Assembly (NCBI GenBank): GCA_031431235.1
Contig: JANPDA010000373.1
Location: 1-11,407, forward strand
Direction: 5' to 3'
Length of the DNA stretch: 11,407 nucleotides
Source of the DNA: JANNSW01 sp031431235
GTDB taxonomy: Bacteria; Pseudomonadota; Alphaproteobacteria; Rhizobiales; Hyphomicrobiaceae
The notes under the pieces are model-generated. The model worked only from the letters and a program-made list of their open reading frames with translations, was not told the origin of the DNA and ran no database searches. The position numbers were made by a program, and so were the translations under genes. Below, one piece after another: positions 1-6,798 of this stretch. How positions within the stretch are numbered: position 1 is the stretch's first letter; each line of letters opens with the position of its first letter.

Positions 1-1
1 C

Positions 2-466
2 CGCATCACGGTTTTCGACCGGGTGTTCACCCGTCCGCTTCACCGCGCACGACAAACATCCGATTTGGCAGCGCTCGCCGCGCCGTTAGAATTCGAACCT
101 GATCTCGTGGAGTGGGACCATGGCGAATACGAGGGCCTGCGCAGCGCTGAAGTCCGCGCGATCAGACCTGACTGGAACCTCTACCAAGACGGCTTCCCGG
201 GCGGTGAAACACCAGCCCAGGTTTCATTGCGGACTGACCGGATGATAGCCTGGCTCCGCACTCTCGAGGGTGATATCGCCATCTTCTCGCCCGGTCACTT
301 CGGCTGCGTTCTGGCGGCCCGGTGGATCAGATTGGAGATTGAGCATGCAGTACGTTTTCTGCCCGACACAGCGTCGCTCAGCACTCTGAATTACGGGCAT
401 CGACTTGCCACTGAACCCGCGATCATTCTATGGAATGCGCGACCTGATGCAGCATCCGAGCCATGA
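2..466 (+). CDS. Histidine phosphatase family protein, 5'-truncated by window edge
   Basis: The reading frame is open from the first bases of the window, so the N-terminus, including the RHG motif with the phosphorylated His, lies upstream. The visible part carries the branch's usual landmarks: TRPLHRARQTS (normally SPLxRARQTA), then GEYEGL, then FSPGHFGCVLAARWI, then DTASLSTLNYGH and ILWN near the C-terminus. This places it in the phosphoglycerate mutase-like phosphatase superfamily, acting on an unknown phosphate ester in the cytoplasm. The GTG at 23 is an internal codon, not a start. One oddity: relatives usually read SHGHF where this protein reads SPGHF, so the second catalytic His seems to be replaced by Pro through one base (CAC to CCC), and activity is doubtful. 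The stop overlaps the next start as ATGA (463-466), implying translational coupling with the ATP-grasp gene. The family call is firm; the function is not. Confidence 0.85.
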   Translation, partial: RITVFDRVFTRPLHRARQTSDLAALAAPLEFEPDLVEWDHGEYEGLRSAEVRAIRPDWNLYQDGFPGGETPAQVSLRTDRMIAWLRTLEGDIAIFSPGHFGCVLAARWIRLEIEHAVRFLPDTASLSTLNYGHRLATEPAIILWNARPDAASEP

Positions 467-1737
467 ACATGCCAATAGCCGAACAACATGCACTTTCCGA
501 CCGGTTGAACCAGCGCTGCCTCTGTACAACGCTTGACCGCAAACTGCTGGATGACGCCCTAGACCGCGCGGTAGACGATCCGGCGTTCAATGTCGAGCTG
601 CTTAAAACTCGGCCAAATCTACTCTCCAACGTCCTGGTGTTCCTCTCATCGGACGATATGGCCCAAATGCGAGGCATCGTCGAAGCCATCGAAGCCACGG
701 CACGATTACCCGCCTACCGGAACGCTGTCCTCGCATGGGCACCTGAATCGGCGCAAACTGACTTTGGCCCGCTTGGGGCATTTATGGGCTATGATTTCCA
801 TCTCGATGACAGCGGCCCCAGGCTCATCGAGGTCAATACCAATGCGGGCGGGGCTTTCATCAACGCTTTGCTCGCAAAAGCTCAGAAAGCCTGTTGCAGC
901 GAGATCGAGCGTGGGCTGATCCAGATGCAGGCGGTAGACTTCGATGCGCAGGCGCTGGACGTGTTCATCTCGGAATGGCGGCTCCAGCGTTGCTCAGGCC
1001 GACCGCGCCGCGTGGCAATCATCGATGACCGCCCGGAAGAGCAATATCTCTATCCCGAATTCATGCTGGCGCGGCAGTTGTTGCGCGCTCATGGCATCGA
1101 CGCCGTGATCGGCGATGCATCGGCGCTCACATTTGAGGCAGGAAAACTCCTTCTCGAAGGCGAGGAGATCGATCTCGTTTACAATCGGCTGGTCGATTTT
1201 CCATTTGCGGAAACGCCGCATGTGGCGCTCGCCGCAGCTTACAAAGAGGGCGCGGTTGTGGTCACGCCAAACCCGCACAATCACGCCATTTACGCCGCCA
1301 AACGCAATCTGACTTTGCTGTCTGATCAAACCTGGCTGAAGTCGGCTGGCTTGTCCGACGAGTTGCGGACAAGGCTGGCAGGCATTCCAAAAACCACATT
1401 GGTCGAGCCTGAAAATCTCGATGCGATGTGGGCTGACCGCAAGAACCTGTTCTTCAAGCCGCTGTCCGGCCATGGCGGCAAGGCTGTTTATCGCGGCGAT
1501 AAAGTGACCAAAGGCGTTTGGGCAGACATTGCGGGTGGCGGCCATGTGGCGCAAGCCTTTGCGGCTCCGGGCCAGCGCATGATCAAACTCGACGGTGCGC
1601 CCGTCCAGCGCAAGATGGATATCAGAATTTATACGTATGCGGGTCAGGTTTTATTGACGGCGGCAAGGCTCTATCAGGGCCAGACAACAAATTTCAGAAC
1701 GGCAGGCGGTGGATTTGCGCCGGTGTTCATCATTTGA
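463..1737 (+). CDS. ATP-grasp superfamily protein of unknown substrate
   Basis: This 424-residue protein has the marks of a glutathione synthetase/RimK-like ATP-grasp ligase. Near the N-terminal third is an EVNTNAGGAF segment (E123 to F132). Later come FFKPLSGHGGKAVYRG, with K332 and a glycine-rich loop at 336-339 suited to ATP binding, a hinge-like VAQAFAAPGQ, KMDIRIY with D386 and R388, and a C-terminal ARLYQGQTTNFRTAGGGFA, where N410 and R412 suit the Mg-ATP site. ATP-grasp enzymes join a carboxylate to an amine or thiol through an acyl phosphate; the partners here are unknown. The gene starts inside the phosphatase stop codon (ATGA), so the two are probably made together. An in-frame ATG at codon 3 is an alternative start. 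The 3' end nearly meets the convergent membrane-protein gene. The superfamily call is good; no specific product can be named. Confidence 0.82.
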   Translation: MNMPIAEQHALSDRLNQRCLCTTLDRKLLDDALDRAVDDPAFNVELLKTRPNLLSNVLVFLSSDDMAQMRGIVEAIEATARLPAYRNAVLAWAPESAQTDFGPLGAFMGYDFHLDDSGPRLIEVNTNAGGAFINALLAKAQKACCSEIERGLIQMQAVDFDAQALDVFISEWRLQRCSGRPRRVAIIDDRPEEQYLYPEFMLARQLLRAHGIDAVIGDASALTFEAGKLLLEGEEIDLVYNRLVDFPFAETPHVALAAAYKEGAVVVTPNPHNHAIYAAKRNLTLLSDQTWLKSAGLSDELRTRLAGIPKTTLVEPENLDAMWADRKNLFFKPLSGHGGKAVYRGDKVTKGVWADIAGGGHVAQAFAAPGQRMIKLDGAPVQRKMDIRIYTYAGQVLLTAARLYQGQTTNFRTAGGGFAPVFII

Positions 1738-1849
1738 CTGATGGCTCGTTGGGCTCGTAGTGCCCGCCAAAGCCCAGACGCATGACCGACAGCAGTTTTT
1801 CCGCGCGCGGTTCCGCCTCCGATGCGGCCCATTCTGATAATGACAATCT
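1730..1849 (-). pseudogene. Stranded 3' coding tail of the membrane-protein gene
   Basis: On the minus strand, the frame of the membrane protein continues past its stop and reads SEWAASEAEPRAEKLLSVM, then RLGFGGHYEPNEPSVK and a TGA at 1732-1730. The stretch is acidic and charged, rich in G/C-ending codons, and looks like a real cytoplasmic tail. Between about 1841 and 1900 the best coding signal lies in another frame, GAFFTAIMANNYMKIVII. A one-base loss near 1890-1905 and a one-base gain near 1841-1845 would explain both changes; removing one A near 1843 gives NNYMKIVIIEWAASEAEP. The restored gene would span 1730-2284, about 184 residues, and would overlap the convergent ATP-grasp gene's 3' end by eight bases. 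Sequencing error is an equally valid explanation. Confidence 0.5.
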
Positions 1850-2284
1850 TCATGTAGTTGTTCGCCATGATCGCGGTAAAGAAAGCGCCAACGCGACTAC
1901 CCAGGGCAGCGTAAATGCAAGCAGCAGCCACTTGAAATCGGAGCCGATAATGAAGTTGGTGACCGTCATCCAGCCGATCGACGCCAATCCCGAAACCGAA
2001 ACCACAGCGATCGCCCCGAGCTTTCCGGTCCTGAAACCCGTTGCGGCGACATAAACGGTGAGCAGGCCTGCCGCGAACATGTAGCCGCCGAGCACGCCGA
2101 AAACGCGGGCGAGCCATGGCCCCAATCCGGGCATGGCGGTCTGAATCTGCGCGAGCGACGCGCCCATGTATCTCAGGTCCTCTGGGAGCAGCGGCGGTCG
2201 CAGAAAGCCGAAATACAGTCCCATGCCCATCAAGATCACACCGCCGGAGGCGAGCGCTCCTGCCGCAATGAGTTGAATTTTCAT
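1850..2284 (-). CDS. Small integral membrane protein, unknown function, C-terminus probably frameshifted
   Basis: The product is about 144 residues with roughly four hydrophobic segments, starting MKIQLIAAGALASGG. The second helix is followed by FLRPPLLPEDLRYMG, and later segments include GVLGGYMFAAGLLTVYV and FKWLLLAFTLPWVV. I chose the start at 2284 because a GAGGG ribosome binding site lies just upstream on the minus strand; the longer start at 2311 has no comparable site. I do not recognise the family. The last dozen residues before the stop at 1850 use A/T-ending codons unlike the rest of the gene. Another frame there has G/C-ending codons, and the original frame resumes as good coding sequence after the stop. 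The present stop is therefore probably a product of frameshifting (see 1730-1849). The gene converges on the ATP-grasp gene. Confidence 0.6.
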   Translation of the reverse strand: MKIQLIAAGALASGGVILMGMGLYFGFLRPPLLPEDLRYMGASLAQIQTAMPGLGPWLARVFGVLGGYMFAAGLLTVYVAATGFRTGKLGAIAVVSVSGLASIGWMTVTNFIIGSDFKWLLLAFTLPWVVALALSLPRSWRTTT

Positions 2285-2506
2285 GTTACCCTCTTGCCAG
2301 CCGACGTCCACGAAACCTGCGCCCTACTCACCGGCACGCCTCCTCTTGTCCTTAGGACGCCCGCAATGATCGTCATCACCCGGCAGCTCGGTTGGGCAAG
2401 CCAACCCGGGGGCCAAAAACACAACCCCGTTCACGTCATGCCGAGCCGCACGGGCCATCCAGTCGCCAGCCACTGCGCGAGCCTATTGTGTCGCCTCTAC
2501 AACTGA

Positions 2507-2522
2507 TTGACATGTCGGTCAA
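2507..2522. promoter_or_regulatory. 16-bp palindrome, candidate TetR-family operator
   Basis: The sequence TTGACATGTCGGTCAA has two 5-bp half sites, TTGAC and GTCAA, separated by six bases. The TetR-family regulator RutR binds TTGACCANNTGGTCAA, which has the same outer half sites and the same overall length. The site covers the -35 element, a position suited to repression. The obvious candidate ligand-responsive protein is the TetR-family regulator encoded at 6795-7463, though it is not itself evidently RutR. Confidence 0.45.
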
Positions 2523-2535
2523 ACGAGCGTAGTTT
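2507..2535 (+). promoter_or_regulatory. Candidate sigma-70 type promoter of the operon
   Basis: TTGACA (2507-2512) is a perfect -35 box. After 17 bases comes TAGTTT (2530-2535), a weak -10 box with three of six consensus bases. A start near 2542 would give a leader of about 310 nt before the first gene. The -35 and spacer overlap a palindrome, which fits repression by the operon's TetR-family protein. Inferred from pattern only. Confidence 0.4.
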
Positions 2536-2783
2536 TTCTCCTCGATGGCAGCAGAAGCTCGCCCTGTCGATGTGCTCATATCGAGGTGCTCCGTTGGCGC
2601 AGTACCGACACGTTCGGCAATCGGCCGCACTCGAGCAGACGGAGCGGGACGGCGATCGGTTGCGGCGCCAACATCGATTTCAGCGAAAAACCGACGAAGT
2701 TCCATCCACGGCGCTCGAGCGGGCGTGGCAGCTCGTCCTGTTGTCACAGGGGGATCCCACATGACTTGATGCCGGAGGGGCAA

Positions 2784-2824
2784 CTGCCATTGCGCAGGCA
2801 ACATGGAGTTGCAGCGATGGCCAG
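2784..2824 (+). promoter_or_regulatory. Stem-loop in the leader just before the first ribosome binding site
   Basis: An outer stem pairs 2784-2793 with 2814-2824: ten pairs, with one G-U and a one-base bulge at 2821. An inner stem pairs GCAAC (2798-2802) with GTTGC (2808-2812) around a five-base loop. A second GCAAC copy at 2780-2784 could pair with the same GTTGC, which would break the outer stem. The ribosome binding site is only about 20 bases downstream. A control function is an inference. Confidence 0.4.
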
Positions 2825-2855
2825 CTGAAGTGCGATGAAGCTCAGGGAGGAACAC

Positions 2856-3944
2856 ATGCAAGAACGGCACGGCAGCTCAGACTTTTCGCTATCCCGGCGA
2901 GCGGTGCTCGGCGGACTCGCGGTTGCCGCCGGAGTCGGCGTGCTGCCCAGGGCAAGCCGCGCAGACAGCGAATTGAACGTGCTCGCCTGGTGCGATCATT
3001 CGGACGCCAAGCTCATCCAACCCTTCGAGCAGGCACATGGCGTCAAAGTCAATATCAAGTCTTATGAGGGAACGGGCACGGGCCTCTCGATCATCGATCA
3101 ATCGCAGCCCGGCGATTGGGATGTGTTCATGGTCGATGCCACCGATGTGCCGCGCATTGTCGAGAAGGGCATTTTCGCGGAGCTGCCGGAGACCGTCGCA
3201 CCGTGGACCGACATGTTTTCGGAGATGACCAACTCACCGTTTGCCCGCGTCAACGGCAAGCTCTATGCCGTCCCCGAAAAGTTCGGTTATTACGGCGCCT
3301 GCTTCGACAAAAACAAGGTTGATCTCGCCGATGCCAAACGAGGCGACATTCTCTGGAATGAAAAATACAAGGGCCGCATCGCGGTCTACGATTACTACTT
3401 CCCCTTGATCCAGATGATCGCTCTCAGCAAGGGCTGGAAGCCGGCCGATCTGAATGCCGAGAAGCTGAAGACCATCCGTGAGCTGCTGCTCAAGGCCAAG
3501 CCCAACGTCAAGTTGATCGGCGACATCGCCGGAGTTCAAAATGCCCTGGTGACAGGCAACGCCGACGTGGTGTTCGGAGGAGCCGAGTTCACGGTATCGA
3601 ACCTCATTCCGGCGAACCCCCATCTCGACTGGGTGATTTTCGATACGGGCGGGCTGATCTGGACGCAGGGCCTCACGGTGCTCGAGCAGAGTAAGCGGCA
3701 AGACCTCGCTGTCGAGTTCATCAAGTGGGTGCTGAGTCCCAAGGGGCAGGCGATGCTTGCAACATCGGACTGCTACTGGGCAATGCCAACCAACCGCATG
3801 GCCGAGCTCGACGCCGCGCAGAAAGCAGTGCTCCGCTGGGACGATCAGCCGGCTTATCTGAAGAGCTCGGTGTTCTCGGAGCTCCCAACCAGCGACATCG
3901 ATGCGCAGATGCTCGAGATCTGGACCGAGTTCCAGCAGAGCTGA
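2856..3944 (+). CDS. Polyamine-type ABC transporter substrate-binding protein (PotD-like), Tat-exported
   Basis: This is the periplasmic receptor of the ABC importer encoded by the next three genes; it presumably binds a cationic ligand. The start at 2856 follows AGGGAGG by five bases, whereas the ATG at 2835 lacks such a site. The N-terminus has a twin-arginine signal (SRRAVLGGLAVAAG, R14 and R15) with likely cleavage after Ala36 (ASRA/DS). The mature part begins ELNVLAWCDHSDAKLIQPFE, as in spermidine/putrescine-binding proteins, and includes GDWDVFMVDATDVP, a KLYAVPEKFGYYG segment and WNEKYKGRIAVYDYY. Its 362 residues are normal for the family. Tat export fits a protein folded before secretion. 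Polyamine receptors and receptors for guanidino compounds cannot be told apart by eye; the neighbouring ureohydrolases favour a guanidino ligand. The family is secure, the ligand inferred. Confidence 0.9.
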   Translation: MQERHGSSDFSLSRRAVLGGLAVAAGVGVLPRASRADSELNVLAWCDHSDAKLIQPFEQAHGVKVNIKSYEGTGTGLSIIDQSQPGDWDVFMVDATDVPRIVEKGIFAELPETVAPWTDMFSEMTNSPFARVNGKLYAVPEKFGYYGACFDKNKVDLADAKRGDILWNEKYKGRIAVYDYYFPLIQMIALSKGWKPADLNAEKLKTIRELLLKAKPNVKLIGDIAGVQNALVTGNADVVFGGAEFTVSNLIPANPHLDWVIFDTGGLIWTQGLTVLEQSKRQDLAVEFIKWVLSPKGQAMLATSDCYWAMPTNRMAELDAAQKAVLRWDDQPAYLKSSVFSELPTSDIDAQMLEIWTEFQQS

Positions 3945-3980
3945 ACTGCTCCAGGTGGGGTCAGAACCGACGCGTTGGAT

Positions 3981-4014
3981 AGTGGGCGCGCCCGGCGACA
4001 GGCGCGCCGCCACT
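3981..4014 (+). repeat. Intercistronic GC-rich hairpin between binding protein and permease
   Basis: AGTG (3981-3984) pairs with CACT (4011-4014), and GGCGCGCC (3985-3992) pairs with a second GGCGCGCC (4001-4008). The loop is eight bases, and two bases (4009-4010) bulge out. No T-run follows, so it is not a classical terminator. Such hairpins after binding-protein genes commonly protect the upstream mRNA and make the receptor more abundant than the permeases; that role is inferred here. Confidence 0.6.
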
Positions 4015-4064
4015 GGGGAGAGTGGTCGGATCGTGCGCCAGGATGCGGCATCGGAGTGTGCTCA

Positions 4065-4931
4065 ATGACGGCCAACCGTGCCACCCAGCCTCAGCCATTC
4101 GACATGGTGCGGTGGATGGCTTGGCCGGCCGTGCTGTTCACCGCGGTCTTTTTCATTCTGCCGCTCATCGTCATGATCGGCGTGAGTTTCTGGGATCGCA
4201 AGGCTGGCAGTCTCGCCGCCGCCTGGACCATGCAGAACTACGTCAAATTCTTCACGCGGGACTTTCTGCTGGCCGCCCTCGTCAACTCCCTCGAGGTGAC
4301 GCTGCTGACGACGGTGCTAGCCGTGATCCTGGCCTATCCATTTGCCTATGTGCTGGCTTTCAACGTCTCCCGACGATGGCAGAAGATCATCCTGCTGCTG
4401 GCCATCCTGCCGTTCTGGACGTCCTATGTCGTACGCTCCTACAGCTGGCTGCTCATCGTCAGCGAGAACGGCTTCCTGAACGGCCTGCTGCTGCGCATCG
4501 GCTTGATCGCGGAACCACTCAAGATCGCCTACACGCGCTACGCGACGGTACTCGGCTTCGTGCATTTCTTCGTGATGCTGCTGACGCTGACGATCTATGC
4601 CAATCTGATCCAAATCAGCGGCAGCTACATCAAGGCCGCCCAGGACCTCGGCGCCAGCCGGTTGACCGTCCTGCGCCGCATCATCCTACCACTCAGCCTG
4701 CCGGGCGTTGCCGTCGGCGCCTTTCTCACCTTCGTCATCACGATCGGCGACTACGTCACGCCGCAAATTCTCGGCGGCAACACCGAGGTGCTGATCCCGC
4801 AGGCAATCATGTTGCAGATCGTACGCAGCGCCGACTGGGCGATGGCATCCGTCATGAGCCTCGTGCTGATGCTGCTGGTGACGGCCGTCTATCTGGTGTT
4901 CCAGCGGCACCTGAGAATGGATCGTCTGTGA
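4065..4931 (+). CDS. Polyamine-type ABC transporter permease (PotB-like)
   Basis: This 288-residue inner-membrane protein has about six hydrophobic helices, beginning with WPAVLFTAVFFILPLIVMIG. The cytoplasmic EAA loop that docks on the ATPase reads IKAAQDLGASRLTVLRRI, followed by LPLSLPG (about residues 189-214). Other family landmarks are ILPFWTSYVVRSYSW and TIGDYVTPQILGG, both usual in PotB-type subunits. I chose the start at 4065 (MTANRATQ) because a GGAG lies upstream and the longer frame from 3975 adds 30 residues that do not look like protein and would include the hairpin. Its stop TGA shares a base with the next ATG (TGATG at 4929-4933), so the two permeases are coupled and probably form the heterodimeric channel. 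Confidence 0.9.
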   Translation: MTANRATQPQPFDMVRWMAWPAVLFTAVFFILPLIVMIGVSFWDRKAGSLAAAWTMQNYVKFFTRDFLLAALVNSLEVTLLTTVLAVILAYPFAYVLAFNVSRRWQKIILLLAILPFWTSYVVRSYSWLLIVSENGFLNGLLLRIGLIAEPLKIAYTRYATVLGFVHFFVMLLTLTIYANLIQISGSYIKAAQDLGASRLTVLRRIILPLSLPGVAVGAFLTFVITIGDYVTPQILGGNTEVLIPQAIMLQIVRSADWAMASVMSLVLMLLVTAVYLVFQRHLRMDRL

Positions 4932-5722
4932 TGGCCCGCACCCGGACACCATTGCTGTCGTGGCTGCTCATCGCGGTCATGCTGGTGTTCATCTACCTGC
5001 CGGTGTTCGTCCTGGTGCTTTTTTCGTTCCAGAGCGGCGACCTGCCGGTTCCACCCTTGGATGGTCCGAGCCTCAAGTGGTACGTGCGTGCGCTCGGCAA
5101 CGACCGGCTGACCGGAGCGCTTTGGAACTCGCTCGTCGTCGGCGTGTTGTCGTCGGCGTTCGCGACGGGGCTTGCGAGCCTGGCGGCCTACGGTCTGTTC
5201 CGGCACCAATCCCGCGCTGCCGGCAAGGTGCGGATGCTGCTGATGGCGCCGCTCACCGTTTCCTATCTGATCATCGGCCTGGGCCTGCTCTTTGTTTTCA
5301 ATCTTTCCGGCTTCGGCCGGTCGCTGCTCGCGGTCGGGATCGGTCACGCGGTGATCAACCTGCCGCTGTGTTTTGCGATCATCTATTCGCAGATGGGCGA
5401 TCACCTGCGGAACATCGACAATGCCGCCCATGATCTGGGAGCCGGCGATTTCGCGACCATGTTCCGGGTCATCATGCCGATCATGATGCCGTCGATTCTC
5501 GCGGTGTTCTGCCTGTCGTTCACGCTGTCATGGGACGAGTTCATCATCGCGTTCCTGCTGTCGCGGTTCGAAGTGACGCTGCCCGTCATGATCTTCGAGT
5601 TGATGCGGGCGGGGTTGACGCCCGAGGTCAACGCCGCCGGCACGATCGTCTTTGCCATTTCATTTGCGGCGGCGGTGACCGCGGCCATCGCAGTCATGTT
5701 CAGGGGCGAGAGGGGCCGATGA
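4931..5722 (+). CDS. Polyamine-type ABC transporter permease (PotC-like)
   Basis: The second transmembrane subunit of the importer has 263 residues, close to PotC. It opens with a hydrophobic segment, LLSWLLIAVMLVFIYLPVFV, and then shows the typical LVLFSFQSGD and SLKWYVRAL. The EAA loop reads IDNAAHDLGAGDFATMFRVI followed by MPIMMPS (about residues 162-188), and SFTLSWDEFIIAFLLS is a hallmark of PotC-type proteins. The start at 4931 overlaps the previous stop; this frame is open upstream to 4022, but that extension only shadows the first permease. The stop overlaps the ATPase start as ATGA (5719-5722). The order binding protein, PotB, PotC, PotA is common in alphaproteobacterial polyamine-like importers. 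Confidence 0.9.
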   Translation: MARTRTPLLSWLLIAVMLVFIYLPVFVLVLFSFQSGDLPVPPLDGPSLKWYVRALGNDRLTGALWNSLVVGVLSSAFATGLASLAAYGLFRHQSRAAGKVRMLLMAPLTVSYLIIGLGLLFVFNLSGFGRSLLAVGIGHAVINLPLCFAIIYSQMGDHLRNIDNAAHDLGAGDFATMFRVIMPIMMPSILAVFCLSFTLSWDEFIIAFLLSRFEVTLPVMIFELMRAGLTPEVNAAGTIVFAISFAAAVTAAIAVMFRGERGR

Positions 5723-6798
5723 ACGCGCATGCCGTCGAGATCAGGGATGTTTCCAAGTCATACGGCGAGCTTGTCGCTCTCCTCAGGCTGTCGCTTGCGT
5801 TCAAACCGGGTGAGTACGTCGTGCTGCTCGGACCGTCCGGCAGCGGCAAGACCACGTTGCTGTCGATCCTCGGCGGGTTCACCGCGCCGACCACTGGCAC
5901 CATTCATATCGACGGCCGCGACATCACCCACATGCCGCCGGCCCAGCGACCGACTGTCACCGTGTTCCAGGACTATGCCCTGTTTCCCCATATGTCGGTT
6001 GCGGAGAATGTCGCCTTCGGACTGGAGATGCGCCGCGTACCCCGACTGGAGCGCCGGCAACAGGCGGCTCAGGCATTGGCCCTCGTCGGCTTGGACGGCT
6101 TCGGCGAACGGCGGGTGCATGAGGTCTCGGGCGGCCAGCGCCAGCGTGTCGCCCTGGCACGTGCGATCGTCATCGAGCCGGCGGTCCTGCTGCTGGACGA
6201 GCCGCTCGGGGCGCTCGACCTGAAAATCCGGCGTCAGATGCAAGGCGAGTTGCACGCGCTGCAGCGGTCGCTCAATGCCACCTTCATCCATGTCACGCAC
6301 GATCAGGAGGAGGCGATGTCGATCGCCGACACGATCGTGCTGCTGAACAAGGGAAGGATCGAGGACATCGGCCCGCCGGAGCGCGTTTACCGGCGGCCGG
6401 CCAGCCTGTTCGCCGCGACTTTCATGGGCGATACCAACATCATCGAGGGCACCGTCGCAGCCGTCGGTGACGGCGAGGTTGCCCTCGACACCCCGCTCGG
6501 CAGGGTTGTTGCCACAAGCGGCAGCAAGGCGATCGGCGCAAAGGTCACGCTGTCGATCCGTCCGGAGAGTTTACGAGCCGGAAAGGCCAGTGGCGGACAG
6601 GCCTGCCCGTTGGGCAGTGCGACCATCGAGGATGTCGTGTTTCAGGGGACGCACCGGCGCTGCCACGCGACGGTGGACGGTGGCAACAGCAGGCTGCTGC
6701 TCAGCTTGCCCGCCGATACGCCGGTGCCGGCGGATGCCCGGATCGAACTTTGGGTGCGCCCCGAGGAGGTCATCCTGATCGATAGGGAGGACGAGTGA
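5719..6798 (+). CDS. Polyamine-type ABC transporter ATP-binding protein (PotA-like)
   Basis: This 359-residue subunit powers the importer. All nucleotide-binding motifs are intact: Walker A GPSGSGKTT (38-46), Q-loop VFQDYALFPH (Q84), signature VSGGQRQRVALARA (136-149), Walker B VLLLDEPLGALD (156-167) and switch H194 in VTHDQEEA. The C-terminal third, from about residue 235, is a TOBE-type regulatory domain (TNIIEGTVAAV, then VTLSIRPESL) found in MalK/PotA-type ATPases. The start at 5719 overlaps the permease stop; the open frame reaching back to 5530 is a shadow of the permease. Its stop overlaps the GTG start of the TetR-family gene (GTGA at 6795-6798), so importer and regulator are translated from one message. 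Confidence 0.93.
   Translation: MNAHAVEIRDVSKSYGELVALLRLSLAFKPGEYVVLLGPSGSGKTTLLSILGGFTAPTTGTIHIDGRDITHMPPAQRPTVTVFQDYALFPHMSVAENVAFGLEMRRVPRLERRQQAAQALALVGLDGFGERRVHEVSGGQRQRVALARAIVIEPAVLLLDEPLGALDLKIRRQMQGELHALQRSLNATFIHVTHDQEEAMSIADTIVLLNKGRIEDIGPPERVYRRPASLFAATFMGDTNIIEGTVAAVGDGEVALDTPLGRVVATSGSKAIGAKVTLSIRPESLRAGKASGGQACPLGSATIEDVVFQGTHRRCHATVDGGNSRLLLSLPADTPVPADARIELWVRPEEVILIDREDE

Larger units (their letters stand above)
2285..2855. other. Intergenic region and operon leader without a convincing gene
   Basis: Several open frames cross this stretch on both strands, but none has a ribosome binding site together with a protein-like composition. It separates the minus-strand membrane-protein gene from the plus-strand operon, so it should hold both promoters. 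Visible elements are a small palindrome, GTCCTTAGGAC (2348-2358); a GGTTGG/CCAACC hairpin (2390-2395 with 2401-2406); a promoter-like TTGACA with an overlapping palindrome (2507-2535); and, downstream, several potential stems including one at 2784-2824. I found no recognisable guanidine riboswitch. Confidence 0.6.

Noticed and set aside
1750..1800. Possible terminator for the ATP-grasp operon (TGGGCT/AGCCCA with a T-run downstream)
   Set aside because: The loop is 15 bases, the stem only six pairs, and the T-run at 1796-1800 is well separated from the stem. The stretch also reads as coding on the minus strand.
1674..2117. Minus-strand open frame of 147 codons
   Set aside because: Only a short middle part (about 1841-1900) looks coding, and it fits as the shifted section of the membrane-protein gene. 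The rest is Arg/Gly-rich and antisense to the ATP-grasp gene. An MKIVII start resembling a nucleotide-binding protein was considered but does not continue as one.
2285..2855. Guanidine riboswitch upstream of the operon
   Set aside because: I looked for the conserved loops of guanidine-I, -II and -III classes and saw no convincing match. A covariance-model search would settle it.
2436..2870. Minus-strand open frame of 144 codons across the leader
   Set aside because: It has no ribosome binding site, no family resemblance, and runs through the predicted promoter and leader structures and into the receptor gene start.
4022..5722. A single 566-residue open frame covering both permease genes
   Set aside because: Its first 303 codons are an out-of-frame shadow of the PotB-like gene, rich in Arg, His and Pro; only the part from 4931 looks like a membrane protein.
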